A stretch of DNA of 64,000 nt from Phoronis australis (lineage: Eukaryota; Phoronida; Phoronidae): contig NMRA01000057.1 of NCBI GenBank assembly GCA_002633005.1, positions 180,469 to 244,468 of the forward strand, read 5' to 3'. The position numbers and the translations under genes are program-made. The notes beneath the pieces are model-generated. The model was not told the DNA's origin, did not search any database, and worked only from the letters and a program-made list of their open reading frames with translations. Below, in pieces: positions 37,135-50,900 of the stretch; the first letter of the stretch is position 1; every line of letters begins with the position of its first letter.

Positions 37135-38970
37135 TCAATATGGCGGTCTCTGGCCCCTCATCACGCGTCCACCCCTCATGCCACGTCCTTGCTGTGGAGG
37201 AAAAGGCAACCCCCGCCGTGCCATCTGAGCCCCACCTCGTCGATACATCTGACCCCTACTGTGCTGTTGCCCAGGTGGACCGCCACGATAGTGTTGACCT
37301 CGTCCACGTACGACTCCACTCCCTCTAGGCAAGGGCTGGGGTGGCAGTGGTCCACCACGGCGTGGCGCCACTGTCTGTATGGTTTGTGGCTGACTGGTGT
37401 CATCGCCAGTGCTCCACGTGATGCGCTGTATTTTAGGCTTGGATGTAGCTGCAATAACACATACTTTACACAGTGAGACAAGTGATAGTTTATACATTAT
37501 GTGGGGGAACTACATTTCAAGGACCTAATGCTAGATCAGCTTTGTGAGTTTCTCGCAACCAAGAACTTGGGCCTAATGTAGGTTGTCAGATGCCCCCCAC
37601 AATGAGGCCAATGTTTAGTTGACTTGATGGGAAATCTGGTACTTGGGGCTCTTGCAATACTATAGGCCTGAAGCTTAAACTTTATTAGCTAAGTGATCTA
37701 AAAATCAAAAGTTGTTTTTAACAGTAGCTTCAGATTGAACACGCCTTTAAATTAATAAAATATTACAATGAAGCTATTTTTTACACTGGCCAACGATCAA
37801 CTTACTTTGAGTGTCAGTCTGCCCACCCGACCCCATGTCACTCGTACTAGGCTCCTCCTCTTCCTGTTTAGGCTCCGCCCCCTCTTCTGGTGCTTGGTCA
37901 CTACTCTCTTCCTCAGCAGCAATGTCTTCACCTAGCAATATCATTTTCAATTAATGTTCATTTAGTAACTGGGTACAGTTTTACTTGAAATTATAAAATT
38001 ACAAAATCCATAACTTGCTTTTTCCAGTAACCATCAGAAATATGCTACAACAAGTAGAATTTCTGTTCAGCAGAATCAAATAACTTTTTATTACAGTAGG
38101 AAATGATAACTCACAATTTCCAAACGAAAGATCTCACAAAGGGTTCAGCTGTCTGACTTATAAATTTGCCTTATAGCCTCCTGATCCCAATGACTAAAAT
38201 GTGTAAATGCCATCATGGCAAAAGATCAAATCCTGTGGTTGGACCAAAAAACACAGCGAGCCGAAACTTCTAAAATCCAATGACTGGATTCTGCAAACAC
38301 TTAAGACTGGAGAATGTTTACGGCACGGACCGGATTATTTATGAGTGTGGTCAATGAATTGTTTCTCCACCCTACCTCAGAACAAAACTTGGCTAATTGA
38401 AGGTGTTTTTATCCAAGTGTTACGAAAGGTTGGTCATTTACTGCAGCTCTAAAATAAGCGAGATTAAAGTAGAGCAAGGATGTTGTCCAAACAAAGATGT
38501 CAGTCAATCACATTGTACTCGTAGTTTGCGCAACTCTGACTAGAAAAGCATACACAACTGTTCTACACTAAACCCCGTTATGTCCCTATAACTGTACAAT
38601 CTGTATGTTGTATCTGTTCTTACTAAAAGATAACAAACAGGAAAAATAAACTTCCAGAAGTTGAGGCACGATCTTACAGGTTAGGAAAATGACAGAATCT
38701 TTTAAAATTGCTTCCTTTTCTTTTGATACAATAAAACCAAGAAAGAAACTGGCTCTGGAATTTCACTCATTTTCAAGCAGCAGATAATTGCTGCTTCAGC
38801 CTGACGGTGGGCATAACTCAGGATATCAGCAATTATAGACCATGTACAACTTGCAGCTGTCAATCATATTCCACTTCAATCCCAGAATGCCCCACTCACC
38901 ATGTTCAAGATCCTCCTCCCCTTGCTCTCCTTCCAGTACTTCCTCCATGTCTCCATCGCCTTCCAATAAT
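37135..38970 (-). CDS. TPR: TPR last three exons, Glu-rich then Arg/Gly-rich C-terminus and stop
   Basis: Exons 38900-38970 and 37806-37931 are Glu-rich. The terminal exon 37135-37448 (stop codon at 37135-37137) carries KPKIQRITW, then at least eight RG or RGG dipeptides with Pro/Gln, ending RGQRPPY. Human TPR also ends in an Arg/Gly segment (RQGVRGRQF to GRGGINRG) but a shorter one. The same DNA reads open in two other frames because of its GC-rich repeat-like composition; phase continuity with the upstream exon and the RG match decide the frame. RG-rich tails are common methylation and RNA-contact sites (general knowledge). Confidence 0.95.
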
Positions 38971-41900
38971 CTACACACAGGGAAAAAAATCATCAATCAC
39001 TGACCTATAAGGGCATGCGAATTCAGTGACCAAACCAGCATCTGCAAATCTGCCTTCCATCTCCAAAAACAGCATTTGGTTTGACCACATACTTTACCTT
39101 AATGAAGTTGATCTCAGACTGTTCCTTCGAAGCGGAGGACATTTCAGGCTTTCAAAAGCCACCGGGTGTCATTTTTACGTGCCGAGCATGGTATTAAGAA
39201 TGAGAAACTATCACTTCTTTGCAAACCGAGAAATCATTCTCATCAACAACACCAATAGTAGAGAAGCGAGTGGTCTAAATCAAACTCTCCCTTCTTTGAC
39301 AGAACACAGACTTATAGAGCTGCTTGAACTAACAAAAAAAATTCCAATAAGAATCCAGAGCGCTTTGGAGAGGTATAACTAAGAGACTGTTGACAGACGC
39401 GATGGCTCCCACACTTGGAAAGTTCTGTCAAACAACAGAGAAGTATTGCCCCATTTTGCCATGACTGGCAGTGTTCACTGAGGTGATGGCTAACAAAAAC
39501 GAGACATCGTCATGTTTCGCCACTGGAGCACGGTCTCAACAACTTCCACTTGCCCAAACATGGTAATAAGTGAATGCCACAAAGGTGACCGCATACGACT
39601 GAACAGCGTCGGTTATTTTAAGGTTTACAGACACATAAAAATGTCTTTTCAGTTTCTAATTTCAGCCGTTATTCGCAATTTGTAATCAAATATTCAAACA
39701 TGTCACAAGGTGTCTGACTATAAAATATGTGCACTTCAATCAAACTGTCCAACTGCTGCTCTTCAAAGATTGTGGGTGATAAAAGCCAGGGCAGAAAAGG
39801 TAAATTGTAACAAGCCATTACCATTAACTGAAATGCAGAAAAACCACGAAGAGACAATGTCATAACAAACATGAATTATTACTAATTGTGAGGTTCTATT
39901 AAAATGCTTCTTGCTGATATATTCTAGTCATGGAAGATTCTTGTAATCTTGTATCACTTGGCAATCCTTTTTAAGACATTCAGTCACACATTGTCAGTGG
40001 GTTACTTATTAAAAGTGAATGGTGCACTGTTATCAGTCTCTGATTAGCATTTAAAAACATAATATTGAGCTCTAATTTAAAAACGTTTCACAATAAAATT
40101 TCAGTACCGGCAGACATCTGTTCGTGATTTTCGTCCTGTGCCCACTATACCAACAACAGCATCACACGGGTCAAGCACCACCTAACTGATATATATTATA
40201 CTTTAATTCAATGACTGTAAAAACTCCCTTACTCCTGGCTCTCTGTGACCTCTCCTTCATGCTCTGCAGTAGCGCCCTCTTGCGTGTCCTCCTGAGTCTC
40301 TGTGTCACCTGGAGCAAGGCCAGCATCGGGTGCTGCTGATTCTGATGGCTCCGTTTCATGCTGTTGCAGTTGCTGTCCAACAGGGGGAGGTGTGATGGTG
40401 ATGGGAGGGGTCGGCAGGAGGGGCGTGGTGGGAACGCTACGCCCTGTACCCTCATCGAACTGCGACAGGTCCATGCGCGTGTCATCCATACCCATTGCTG
40501 CATGAGGAGCAAGCACAATGCAATGTCAAACTGATTTCCATTCAAACTACTGATTGGTAAAGAGTTCTCCTATACTTCTGACTGTTAATGAATTACTGCT
40601 CATCAGTAGTTATACTCCTTCCCATATTTTGCACTACAGCAGACGGAATATAGCCCTGTAATCCGCTGAGCAGCTGTTCGGTCATAAACACGGACAACCG
40701 TAAAACAAATAGAAGATACGAAATTAATACATTGATACTAATTCTATGTTTTTGCTAGGAAAAAACACAAAGATGGCATCTAGCATTTGCCATCAGGGGT
40801 TGAATGTTGAGCCTCTCTCACTATGTCCTATATCAACCTATGCACTACCACGTACCTCCTTGAGAAGCCAACTGCGCCAATTCAGGGTGAGACTCAGAAC
40901 TACCAAAGAATCCGGAGGCATGACCCACCATAGGAGAGCTACAACATAACACAACACAATATTACAAATAAGAAAGAGAGCTACAACATAACACAACACA
41001 ATATTACGAATAAGAAAGAGAGCTACAACATAACACAACACAATATTACGAATAAGAAAAAAGGATTAAGAGAATCACTCCTAAAAATCCTAAGATAATA
41101 CAAGGTAAAAATAAGGGGAGCCTTTCAAATAGCAACCTGCCAACTGATCATATAAGACAAGATAGCAGTGACATCTGAAGTACGAGGAAGCAATTTGAAT
41201 CTCGCTTGAAACTAATGACATCTAATCATACACATTTAAATAGGGTCTTTTCACAAAGTCAAAATGTTCCCATATGTTATAACCCGTGAAGAAAAAGAAC
41301 CTCCTGAAACAGCAAGGTGGTGACAAAAGTGACTGGTCCCATGTCATCAACATTGATTGCTCTCAGAAAGTTTACCATTGGCCTGAACTATTGAATTTTC
41401 AAAACTACGCCATAACACAGACCTAGAGCAAAGTAAATTCAACTGGGATGGACACGGTACACTAGCCCTCACTTCTTACAGCAATACAGATAACTCAAAC
41501 GGACCACATTAAAACAAACTTGATTGATAATACTGTACCCGTGTTATCTACTCTTGTCAAAAATATGGTAAGGAGAATTTGTAGACAAATTACAGAAAAA
41601 ATACTGATGTTCAAATCAGAGGTAAGAATAAAAAGACAGGCGGAACTAAATTTGAAGGATGGCAACAAACTGGGTCAATTTGAAAAACTTCCGAGTTAAA
41701 TTTACTCCATATCTTACAATCTGTAATGAGTCTGACAAGACTACACAGTGGCTTATAACCGTGAACATTTTCGTAAGCATGCAAAAAATGAAGTTCTGTC
41801 TCCTGTTCTCTGAAACTTCACTTACATTAACAGTTTTCAACAACTTCTTGTAACCAGACAACTGAGTTGGACTACCAGATGTTCTAAGTTGAAACGGAAA

Positions 41901-44900
41901 ATAATTGTGACAGACTTTGCACATGAAAATCACCTGACAGCCTCGGCAAACCCATCGCTGCGTCGTGGCAAGAATAGAGTAGGTGTGCTTGGAACAATAC
42001 CGTCGTCACCCTCTTCAAATGCCCCGGCTTGGTTCTGAAAATAATTTCAGACATATTGACTGTATACGTGGAGACACATAAAACGTTAAACAAACCAGTG
42101 ACCAGGATCACACACGAAACTTAAAGTAAAAAAAGCACACGTAGTCCAAGCACGCAATGTGAATGGTCAAATTTCAAGTCATGCTTCAAGAACAGAGATT
42201 GGACCTTGGGCCAAGGAGCTGCTTTTGCTGCTGCCGTCAGCAGTAAAGCTAAGTAAAAGTCACAATCCATTTTGTAGCCACTCACTGTGAACAATCGAGA
42301 TCTGTTGGTAAGAGGAAGGGCATCAATCACAACTAAGCTTACTTTTGTGGCTTCTCTTGTTAAGATGCAAGGGAATAGAGATAATACTTAGAGAAACTGC
42401 AGCACACTTAGCTGTTGTCCACTTAAAGAACACGATAGATTTTGTTTATACATCTAAAAAAAGCAGTTCACTTCTCAATATTAACCAACAAAGCATCACT
42501 ACCGTTAGCAGTGCTCTCTACATAGAAAAGCATATCACACCTGAAAAAGTCAGTTCTCCTTCATGTTTCAAATAAAAAACAAGTAGTACAGCGAAATGAG
42601 AAAACCAAAACCCAGAAACCAAGCGAGTCATCAGGCAATCATACTTCATTTGTACTTTGTAAAAGCTGCACTAGGTGTGGCACTCCATAAGTGCAAAAAA
42701 GTGAACCTTAACTGCAACCAATATATGTTTGCTTCTGCACAAGATTTAACAAATAGAAGCATTGAAAGGTACAGACTGAAATCAACAAACTTACAGCAAG
42801 AGCGAACGGTGTAAGTCCTGGTCTTCCAACAGAGGGCAGCCTCTCTAACCGACTCTGCACTGGCTGAAGGTGAGACATTGATGGCACACTCACTACTGAC
42901 GCCTGAGACACCTCCGCGGTTTCTTCAGGCCCAGTCTCCTCAACAACAATGATGTCGTCATCATCATCATCTTCATCATCATCATCGTCATCACCGTCAT
43001 CGTCTGCAGTGGGTTCTTCTTCTTCATCTTCCATACTTTCTTCCTGAGAATATGCTTGAGTGTATTGATCGCCATCTGTTTCAGGATCATCGACCTCCTG
43101 CCAAAGGTGAAAGGTCATGAATACAAAGGTGAAAGGTCATGAATATAAAGGTGAAAGGGAAGGTGGAGCTATACCTCTATCACTGTCAAGTATTTTGAGA
43201 ACTGCATTTCCTGGAGACAAATAAATTTCGAAGATTTGCAGAACATAAGGTGCAATCACTAAAAACGCTCTCAAATTCTTCTTTCTCGGTGGATTGTTAT
43301 GAATCTTTGCAAGCGAGCTGCACACACATTACTCTTATAATTCAAAATGATCACATCATATATTGAGGCAGGTGAAGCAGCCAAGATTTCAAGTGAAAAA
43401 CACTATTAATGAAGGGTTTTGATTGACGTATACATAACCCGCCAGCCAGGGTACATACCTCATCTCATGTCTACATTTCAAGTTCGGATCATGAATCAGA
43501 ATAGTCATGAAATTTGAGTTAATTAAATCTCAGTGATGGACACTTCAGAGGCTATCCATCAATGCAATCACAATTCGACAGAAAAGTGATTAACAGAAAT
43601 TTCTCCAAAAAAGAGAAAAAAACAGAAAAACTTGGCTTTTGTTTGGTGTTTGGTAAAACTGTCACCTGATTATGTTGTCAAACTGCATTTATCTCCCATG
43701 AAAATTAGGATTAACTAGGCCAAGAACAGAAAAGAACCTAATTTGCTGAATGTTCCAGTTGGTAATGAATGGGAGTCTCCCTAAAGACACGCCAGGCAGT
43801 GAAAAATCTAAGCTGGCTAGGAAACTAATGTCACTTGGCGATACAAGTTCTAAGGAAAAAATGCAAAAGGACGACATTTCACAAAGAATACCTTCTTCAA
43901 TTCACGGTGAATAAAACACTTCCCCCCCCCCCCAGAGGAGACAATTCGCAACAAAGAGAGATAAACTGCAGCAATTGCAAATAAACTAACCAGAGGAGAC
44001 AACTCACCTCGTAGTTTGCGTCATCAGGCTCCATGTATTCCGTGACTCCTTCAAATTCCTCTTCCTGGCGATCATCATCATTATCATAGCCTTGGCTGTC
44101 ATCATCCTCCTCCTACATAAACAACCAATTGTTTCAAACAGGCGGTAAAAAACAAACAATTCAATGAACAGTCCTCGACCAGAAGAAAATAGAAGAATTA
44201 CAAGAAACCGGGTAGTTTGCTAAAATTTTTATGTGTTTCCTTGTTTTTTCACAGATCAATGGAATCTCACGAGTGTAGTTAATGCACAGATCCCGTTGAA
44301 TAATTTAAGTCAAATTCAGTGATGGTTCTTCCACCTAATTCATGCCATTACGATGTTTAAAATGCTCCCTATTGGAAAATATTCTCCGCATTTGCTCAGT
44401 CCATCTTGCTCACAACACATGCTACAGATCACCACAAGATGTCTTTCAACCTAAGATAAACATTGAGCAATTTTAATATGAAACTATCAATCCTTTACAG
44501 CAATGCAATTCAATCTTTCATCCTACGACGTAAAACATCTATTGTGAAATTTCTTGATCAAATTATTAATTTCACTGACCTCCTCTTCCTCTTCATCCCC
44601 ACTCTCAACAACGATGACGTCATCATCATCATCATCATAACCACCACCCTCATCTGCCTGCCCTCCAGGTGTCTCCCCTGTCTCCTCGGCCAATATCCCA
44701 GTCAGTGTCGACGGCTCCAGAGTCTGAACTTGACTAATCGCAAGATCAGACATCTCAGAAGTCTCTTGACTGCCTGCTGGTTCTGCGTCTGTCATAGCCT
44801 TATCTTCTTGGGTAGTAGAGATGCCTTCTAATGACTGGAAGGACATCTATTAAGCATTATTGTTGCACTACGTAACGAGGATAATTTTGACGATCACATT

Positions 44901-47900
44901 CACGTTCAAATACGCTAATTTGTCATTTATTTAGCACACAACACGGCCGACAAGTGAAATTTTCTTTTGTTTAATTTCGCATTAAAGGTAAAGATTAAGA
45001 ACAGTTTAGTCTATTACAAGCATGAGTTTTAGTGCAGATGTCATAAAACTGCCTTTGCTGAAACTCACATTATTTTTAAGGTAATCAGCTTTTGAAAAAT
45101 AGAAAGTAACAATTTAGGCTCCATATTTTTTCCAAAATAAGAGAGTTATGACTTGACTTTTTTCTAAATCACTCAGGAAAATTAAAGTAGATATTTTCAG
45201 AAAGTGCAAAGCCTGTTTGACTACACCAATCTGCCATTAATTAGGTCACGTGACCGTGTACTTTTTAGCAAAATTTAGCACAAAGAGGCACATCCAGAGC
45301 AAAACAACAGAATCACTCGACCGAATTTCAATTGATACAAAATGTCTGCGATGAAATCTTAAACAGTTGTTGTAGTTTCTAAATTATTATTTCGTGCTCG
45401 TTTTGAGCAAATTATCATTTTTTTCATAAAAATCTTAAAAATCCTATTTTTGGAAGCTCCTCATGCAAAAGTACAACATTTTAAAAGCAATTCCTAACGG
45501 CGTTTTGGTAATCAGTGCCCAAAACGTTGTATCTAAAGTTTCCAGTCAGCCATTTCTGAGATATCGTGTTGCAAAGTTTGCCAAATTTGGACATTTGCCT
45601 AGGGTCCTACATAACCTTAAAGAAAAATTAGGAAAATTCTTGAATTCAATCTTCAGCAACAACGGTTTGTCAATATGTTAAGCCCAGAAATGAATGTTAA
45701 TCAGACTATGGTATACCTTCAGGCAAACTTTATAACACTAAGGGATACTTTTCACATAAAAAATGCCAAAGAGAGAGACATTGGGACTTTAAACAAAAAA
45801 GCAGATTATTGATCGGTTACCTTTTAATCACTTCTCGGCAACCTGCAATAAGATCATTCAGAAGGTGCATTGCAGCATAACTTACCTGCTGTTGACTCTC
45901 TCCCTGTTGAGCGCCCTCTTCAGGTTGGGGCGACCGTTGCTCCTCCTGAGTTTCCTGCAAATACAATAAGCATACCATAACGATGCTATATGCAGTTTCT
46001 TCCAATCTAATCACAACACATCAGCTACGACAATGTAAAGGAAAATTTCAAGACAACTGAATACTAACTCACTATAAACCATATGGCATATACCAATATG
46101 AGAAATCCATAATATAGTGTATGGAAGACATAAAAAATCCTTTAACAAATGAAAACTCATGAGGAAAATTAAAGACAAAAACTGGGTAATCCTCAATGTT
46201 TTGCCAACACAGTACAATAATCTATTCAGCTAATCTACCAGATTCTATTCAAAGAGATTAAATATGTAACAGACAATTAATTCATCTGCTACAGAAATGC
46301 GAACAAACGCACAGCCTGACAACATAGACATGAGTACTTCCTCATTCATGTGGTTGACATTTGGGCATTGGGAAAGTTTGATTACACTTTCATTTTTCAT
46401 TATCTGTCAATCAAGGTGAAATTACTACACCCCCATCTTCCTTACTGTGACAGGATTCTACTTCATTCACCAACAAATCACCAAAACCAACAGCGACTCA
46501 AGAAAACATTCCAAAGTTTATTGGGGTTCGCCAACCCTAAAATTGCGGACTCGAAAATGATCGCTAAACAGGGGTAAAATGTAGCTGTAAAAATAAAATT
46601 TCAAACAGAAACCTGCAAATGCGAACTTGACTTTTGTCCTTATGACATAGTTTACCTCATAGGTACATAAATTACAAGAGCAACGCAGAGCGTTGAAATG
46701 CCCCCACAATTGCACCGCATACGGTGTCCTTCTAGGGTTGTTTATTGGTACCATAAAGTGGCCAGCAGAGGGCATATATGTAGTATGTTGTACTTTGCAA
46801 AATGGAAAGGCATGGTCATTGTCTCCTCAATAGGCTAGGGGCAAAATGCGAGTAATCTTCATAATACAAGCACATCCTATACACCAGTTGCTTAAAGCAC
46901 ACCAGAAACATAGAATTAAAAACAAATTTACCAACATACGAGATTAGCACAGCATTAGAATGCCAGAAACAAATTTCTACTTGGAACTTTTCCTTCATAG
47001 TCACGAAGTAACACAAAGTATACACCTGAAGACCTATGAAAATACAGAGGTCAATGTAAAATACTAAAATTGCCACTAGAGGCAAATACTAAAATTGCCA
47101 CTAGAGGCATACCGGTACTCAGAATCATCCTAAAGTCGTCATCGTCCGTTGTTAACATCATATAAATATACTTACACAATTTCGTAAAGATCCTGCGAAC
47201 GGTTTAGGAGATACAGCCATAGGCGCAAAAAAAACAAAACTGCCACTAGGAGGCGCCACAGTAGTTGAAATCGTCGGAAAATCATCGTCAACCGTCCTCT
47301 ACATAGTAAGCATATACATGCCAATTTTCACAATCATCCTTTGAGCAGTTTGGCTGATAGAGGGGTGGACGCACAAAACAGACTCGAAAACACTAAAAAT
47401 GGCCACTAGGTGGCGCAAACTATGTCGAATCCATCTGAAAACGGCAGGATAGCGTCATCTCACTAATACGTGCACACATACCAAATTTCATGAAAATCCG
47501 TTCAGGACTTTGAAGATACAAAGGTAACCGTAAAAAACTAAAATTGCCACTAGGGGGCACACCAGTAGTCGGATCCGTCCGAAAGTTTGCACATGCCGTC
47601 CCATTCATGAATGGAACATATGTGCCAAATTTCATGAACGTACGTCAAAGGGTTTTGGAGATAGAGCAGCGGACGCCGGACGCCGCCCGGACGGACGGAC
47701 GGACGGACGGACAGAGATGACGGCATAATGCGTCCACATATAAATATGTGGGCGCATAATAAACCACAGGATCCACCATACCACAGACTATCTGGATTAT
47801 ATTTTCACAAAATAAATTCGAGAAACTTTTTTATTCAATCTGATCATGATGATAAAAATATATCACTATTCTAGTTTTCTTCATTTCCGGTTTATCGTCT

Positions 47901-50900
47901 GCCTCCTCTTCAGTCTCAGTGACGTCTGTCGTCTCTTCCCGCTGACGCTTGGAGCCAGGCTGCACATCCACAGGAGGCTCGGCTGCTTGTGACGTGGATG
48001 GCTGTTCCACAATTGGAGTTACTCCCTCTGAATAAATAAAGGAGCAAAATAAAAAAATGCTATCACTACTACTGCAAGCAGACATTTTGACAAAAATGTC
48101 AAAACACTTAGCATCTGAAAATCAACAAAATTACAAATTTTTAAAGCAAATATTCACAACATAACCTTCCTTCGATGTTCAATTATCAACCAGACAGGTC
48201 TGCTTCTTTTTTAAAGGTGCCATCTGCTTTCCTCGGCTGTTAAAATTCTCAAACAATTTTTGACCAACATGTAATTGTGGCGATTTAAATCAGCCCAATT
48301 ATACAGTATCAGGAAGAACTTGTAGTCTTTTTACACAATTTTCATCTCATAATCTCCTTCACAATATTTGGCATAATATTAATTAACAGGACACAATGAG
48401 ATTTTCGTCAATTTAAAAAGTATCTAGGAATGCACGATCAGGTAAAATGCCACATCATCAAACTATAAACAGTGATTAAACAGAGATATTTAAGACAATA
48501 TAGACACCAGAGCGCAGCACTGCACAATGCTTACCTCCAGCATCCTCCACTCTGGGTGATACAGGTTGCACCTGCTGCGTTGGACGAACAGTATTGGGTG
48601 GAACAACAACTTGAATTTCTATAATTGACGGAAGAGCAAAGAGAACGTACATAACATTTGGCAAAACGTCGTGAAATGAAGTGAAAATTGGTAAAAGCCA
48701 TGGGGGAAATGATTAATTTTATTTATGAATGACATGAATTCAAAAACTATAAAAAACAAAAACATGACCCTATTTTTTACTATGTTTGCACGACATTCAA
48801 CTAAGACGAAAAGTTCGTAATCTTTTGAAGACTCTATGTACTCCTACCTTCGTGGATCTCTTGCTGAGTGGGCAGCACTGTGGCTGTGGGTGTAGAACTA
48901 GGGGGAGATGTAACTGGGGTCTTGGCTATAGGGCGGATCCTGCCCATAACACGACTGCCACCAGATGTCGCCACATGCTGAGCAGAGGGCACTCCTTGAC
49001 GGCTGACAGCTGCAGGTGTGGCCATTGGTCGAATGTTGGCAGTGGGAGGTTCCTGAGTTCCTTGTCTACAAAAAGAAAACAAAACAAACATTTCAATTCA
49101 ACTGAATATATTGACGGTACACATATAACACTTAACACATAATATAAAGCCATGGGCAACAACCACACAATGTTCTGGCATTAGCTCACCCGCAACTACA
49201 ACCCCACCCCCACTTTCCAGTAATTCTCAAGTATGAGCTAATTTTCATTGTTTCTCATGTGTAAGTCATCCTGCCCAGGTAAAAACCCATCCCTTCTACC
49301 TCAAACCAAGCCAAATTGACCTCTTTCGCTGGAGCCCTGCCGCAAAAGGTGTTAAAAAAGCCACCCGGGTATAAGCCTATCCCTATTTATGGAGATGTTT
49401 AATTATGAACCCACGGGCATACACCAATCAGATGCAATGTTTCGAAGAATGTTATATTTGAACACCATGGGCTAACAAGCCTGGCAAAACTACGGTTTCC
49501 CGAAACAACATGTTGCTTCCAGCCTCTGACGCTCACCCAGGTCTGTCTACAGTGACAGCTTTAGTGGCACCCTGCTGAGAGGACTCCATCAACTTCTGGA
49601 GCTGACTGACCTGCAAATGAGAAATGGCAAGACACCTGTAAATCATGATACCCTATCTTACAAAGAATTCTTCAGTGCACTGGATAGATCAAAGTGATTT
49701 GTGTATGATGCTCCCTCTGTTGAACACTCAGACAGGCTCAGTGGGCAATGGATGAAATGTTAGGATATTTTGTGACATTGGTTTTGCGCCTCAATGAACA
49801 TTTTCTGAGCAAAAATGAACAAAATTTTATCAAAGCCGCAAAAATGCTCAGTGTCTGAAAATCAAAACTGAGCTTACAAACTAAAAGGAATCTAATTAAA
49901 CCCTCCATAAGAAAATGTAACAAAAATCCCCTCAGGTTCTCCATCAGCTTCTCCCGCTACACTCCCCCCAACCCCCACTCACCCTATGCTGTAACTCTGT
50001 ATTCTCCCGCTGGACTCTATCCAAGTTTTCCTGTATTCGCCCACTCTCCTCCCGTGATTCTTTAAGTTCATTCTCCAGCTTCACCATCTGACTTTGATGT
50101 TGTGACACCAGTGTGGACTCGCGCAAACCACTCTCCTCTGAAAGGCACAATGTTCACAACTTTTCTGCCAATTTGCGTACACTGCGTGCACAGATTTCAA
50201 CATATACTGCGCAATACTGAGCTTACAAAGTTATGATGCGTGCAATTTTATTTAGATTTTTTTAAAACTACCCGACTTCACCAGAACATATTGAAGAAAC
50301 AATGTCTTAATTCTTGTAAATGAATTTTTGGCACAAGTTTTTGCCAAAGAACTGAAACATACCCGTTGACTGTTTCGTCGTCTGCTCTATGCCAGACAGT
50401 CTCTCTTTCAGCTCTTTGTTTTCGTTCACCAATTTGTCAATCTCTGCCTTCTGTGAAGTCAACTTATTTTTGGCCGACTGTAGAATGCCACGTGACTGCC
50501 CCTGCTTCTTCTCCAGATCTTCAATCTGTGTTTTAAATGCTTTCTCGGCCTCTTTTGATGAATCGAGGTCACGCTGAGTCTGTTGAAGTTGCTCGGTGAG
50601 AGAACTAGCGGAGTTTATCGAATCGGTGAGCTTCGATTCCAATTCTGTTTTAGCCTTCACCGCATCCATGAGAGACTGCTCAGAGGTGGCAACTTTTTCT
50701 TCGAGTGCCTTCACCTAGGAATTGGAGCAGACGTCACTAAACTTCCATCCAAATGCTTGATGTGTTTTCAACAAAAACCAAATCAAAATTCAATGTGATA
50801 AAGTTCACCACCCTGAACATGAACCGTGGTGTGTCTAGCACATTCATATACAGCAACACATTCATTGTTAATCATTTTTCTCTGAGAAATGCCAAATCAA

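Noticed and set aside
37117-37481. Plus frame 37117-37476 and a second minus frame 37176-37481, each over 100 codons
   Set aside because: Shadows of the last TPR exon; the 37135-37448 frame is in phase with the upstream exon and has the RG tail.
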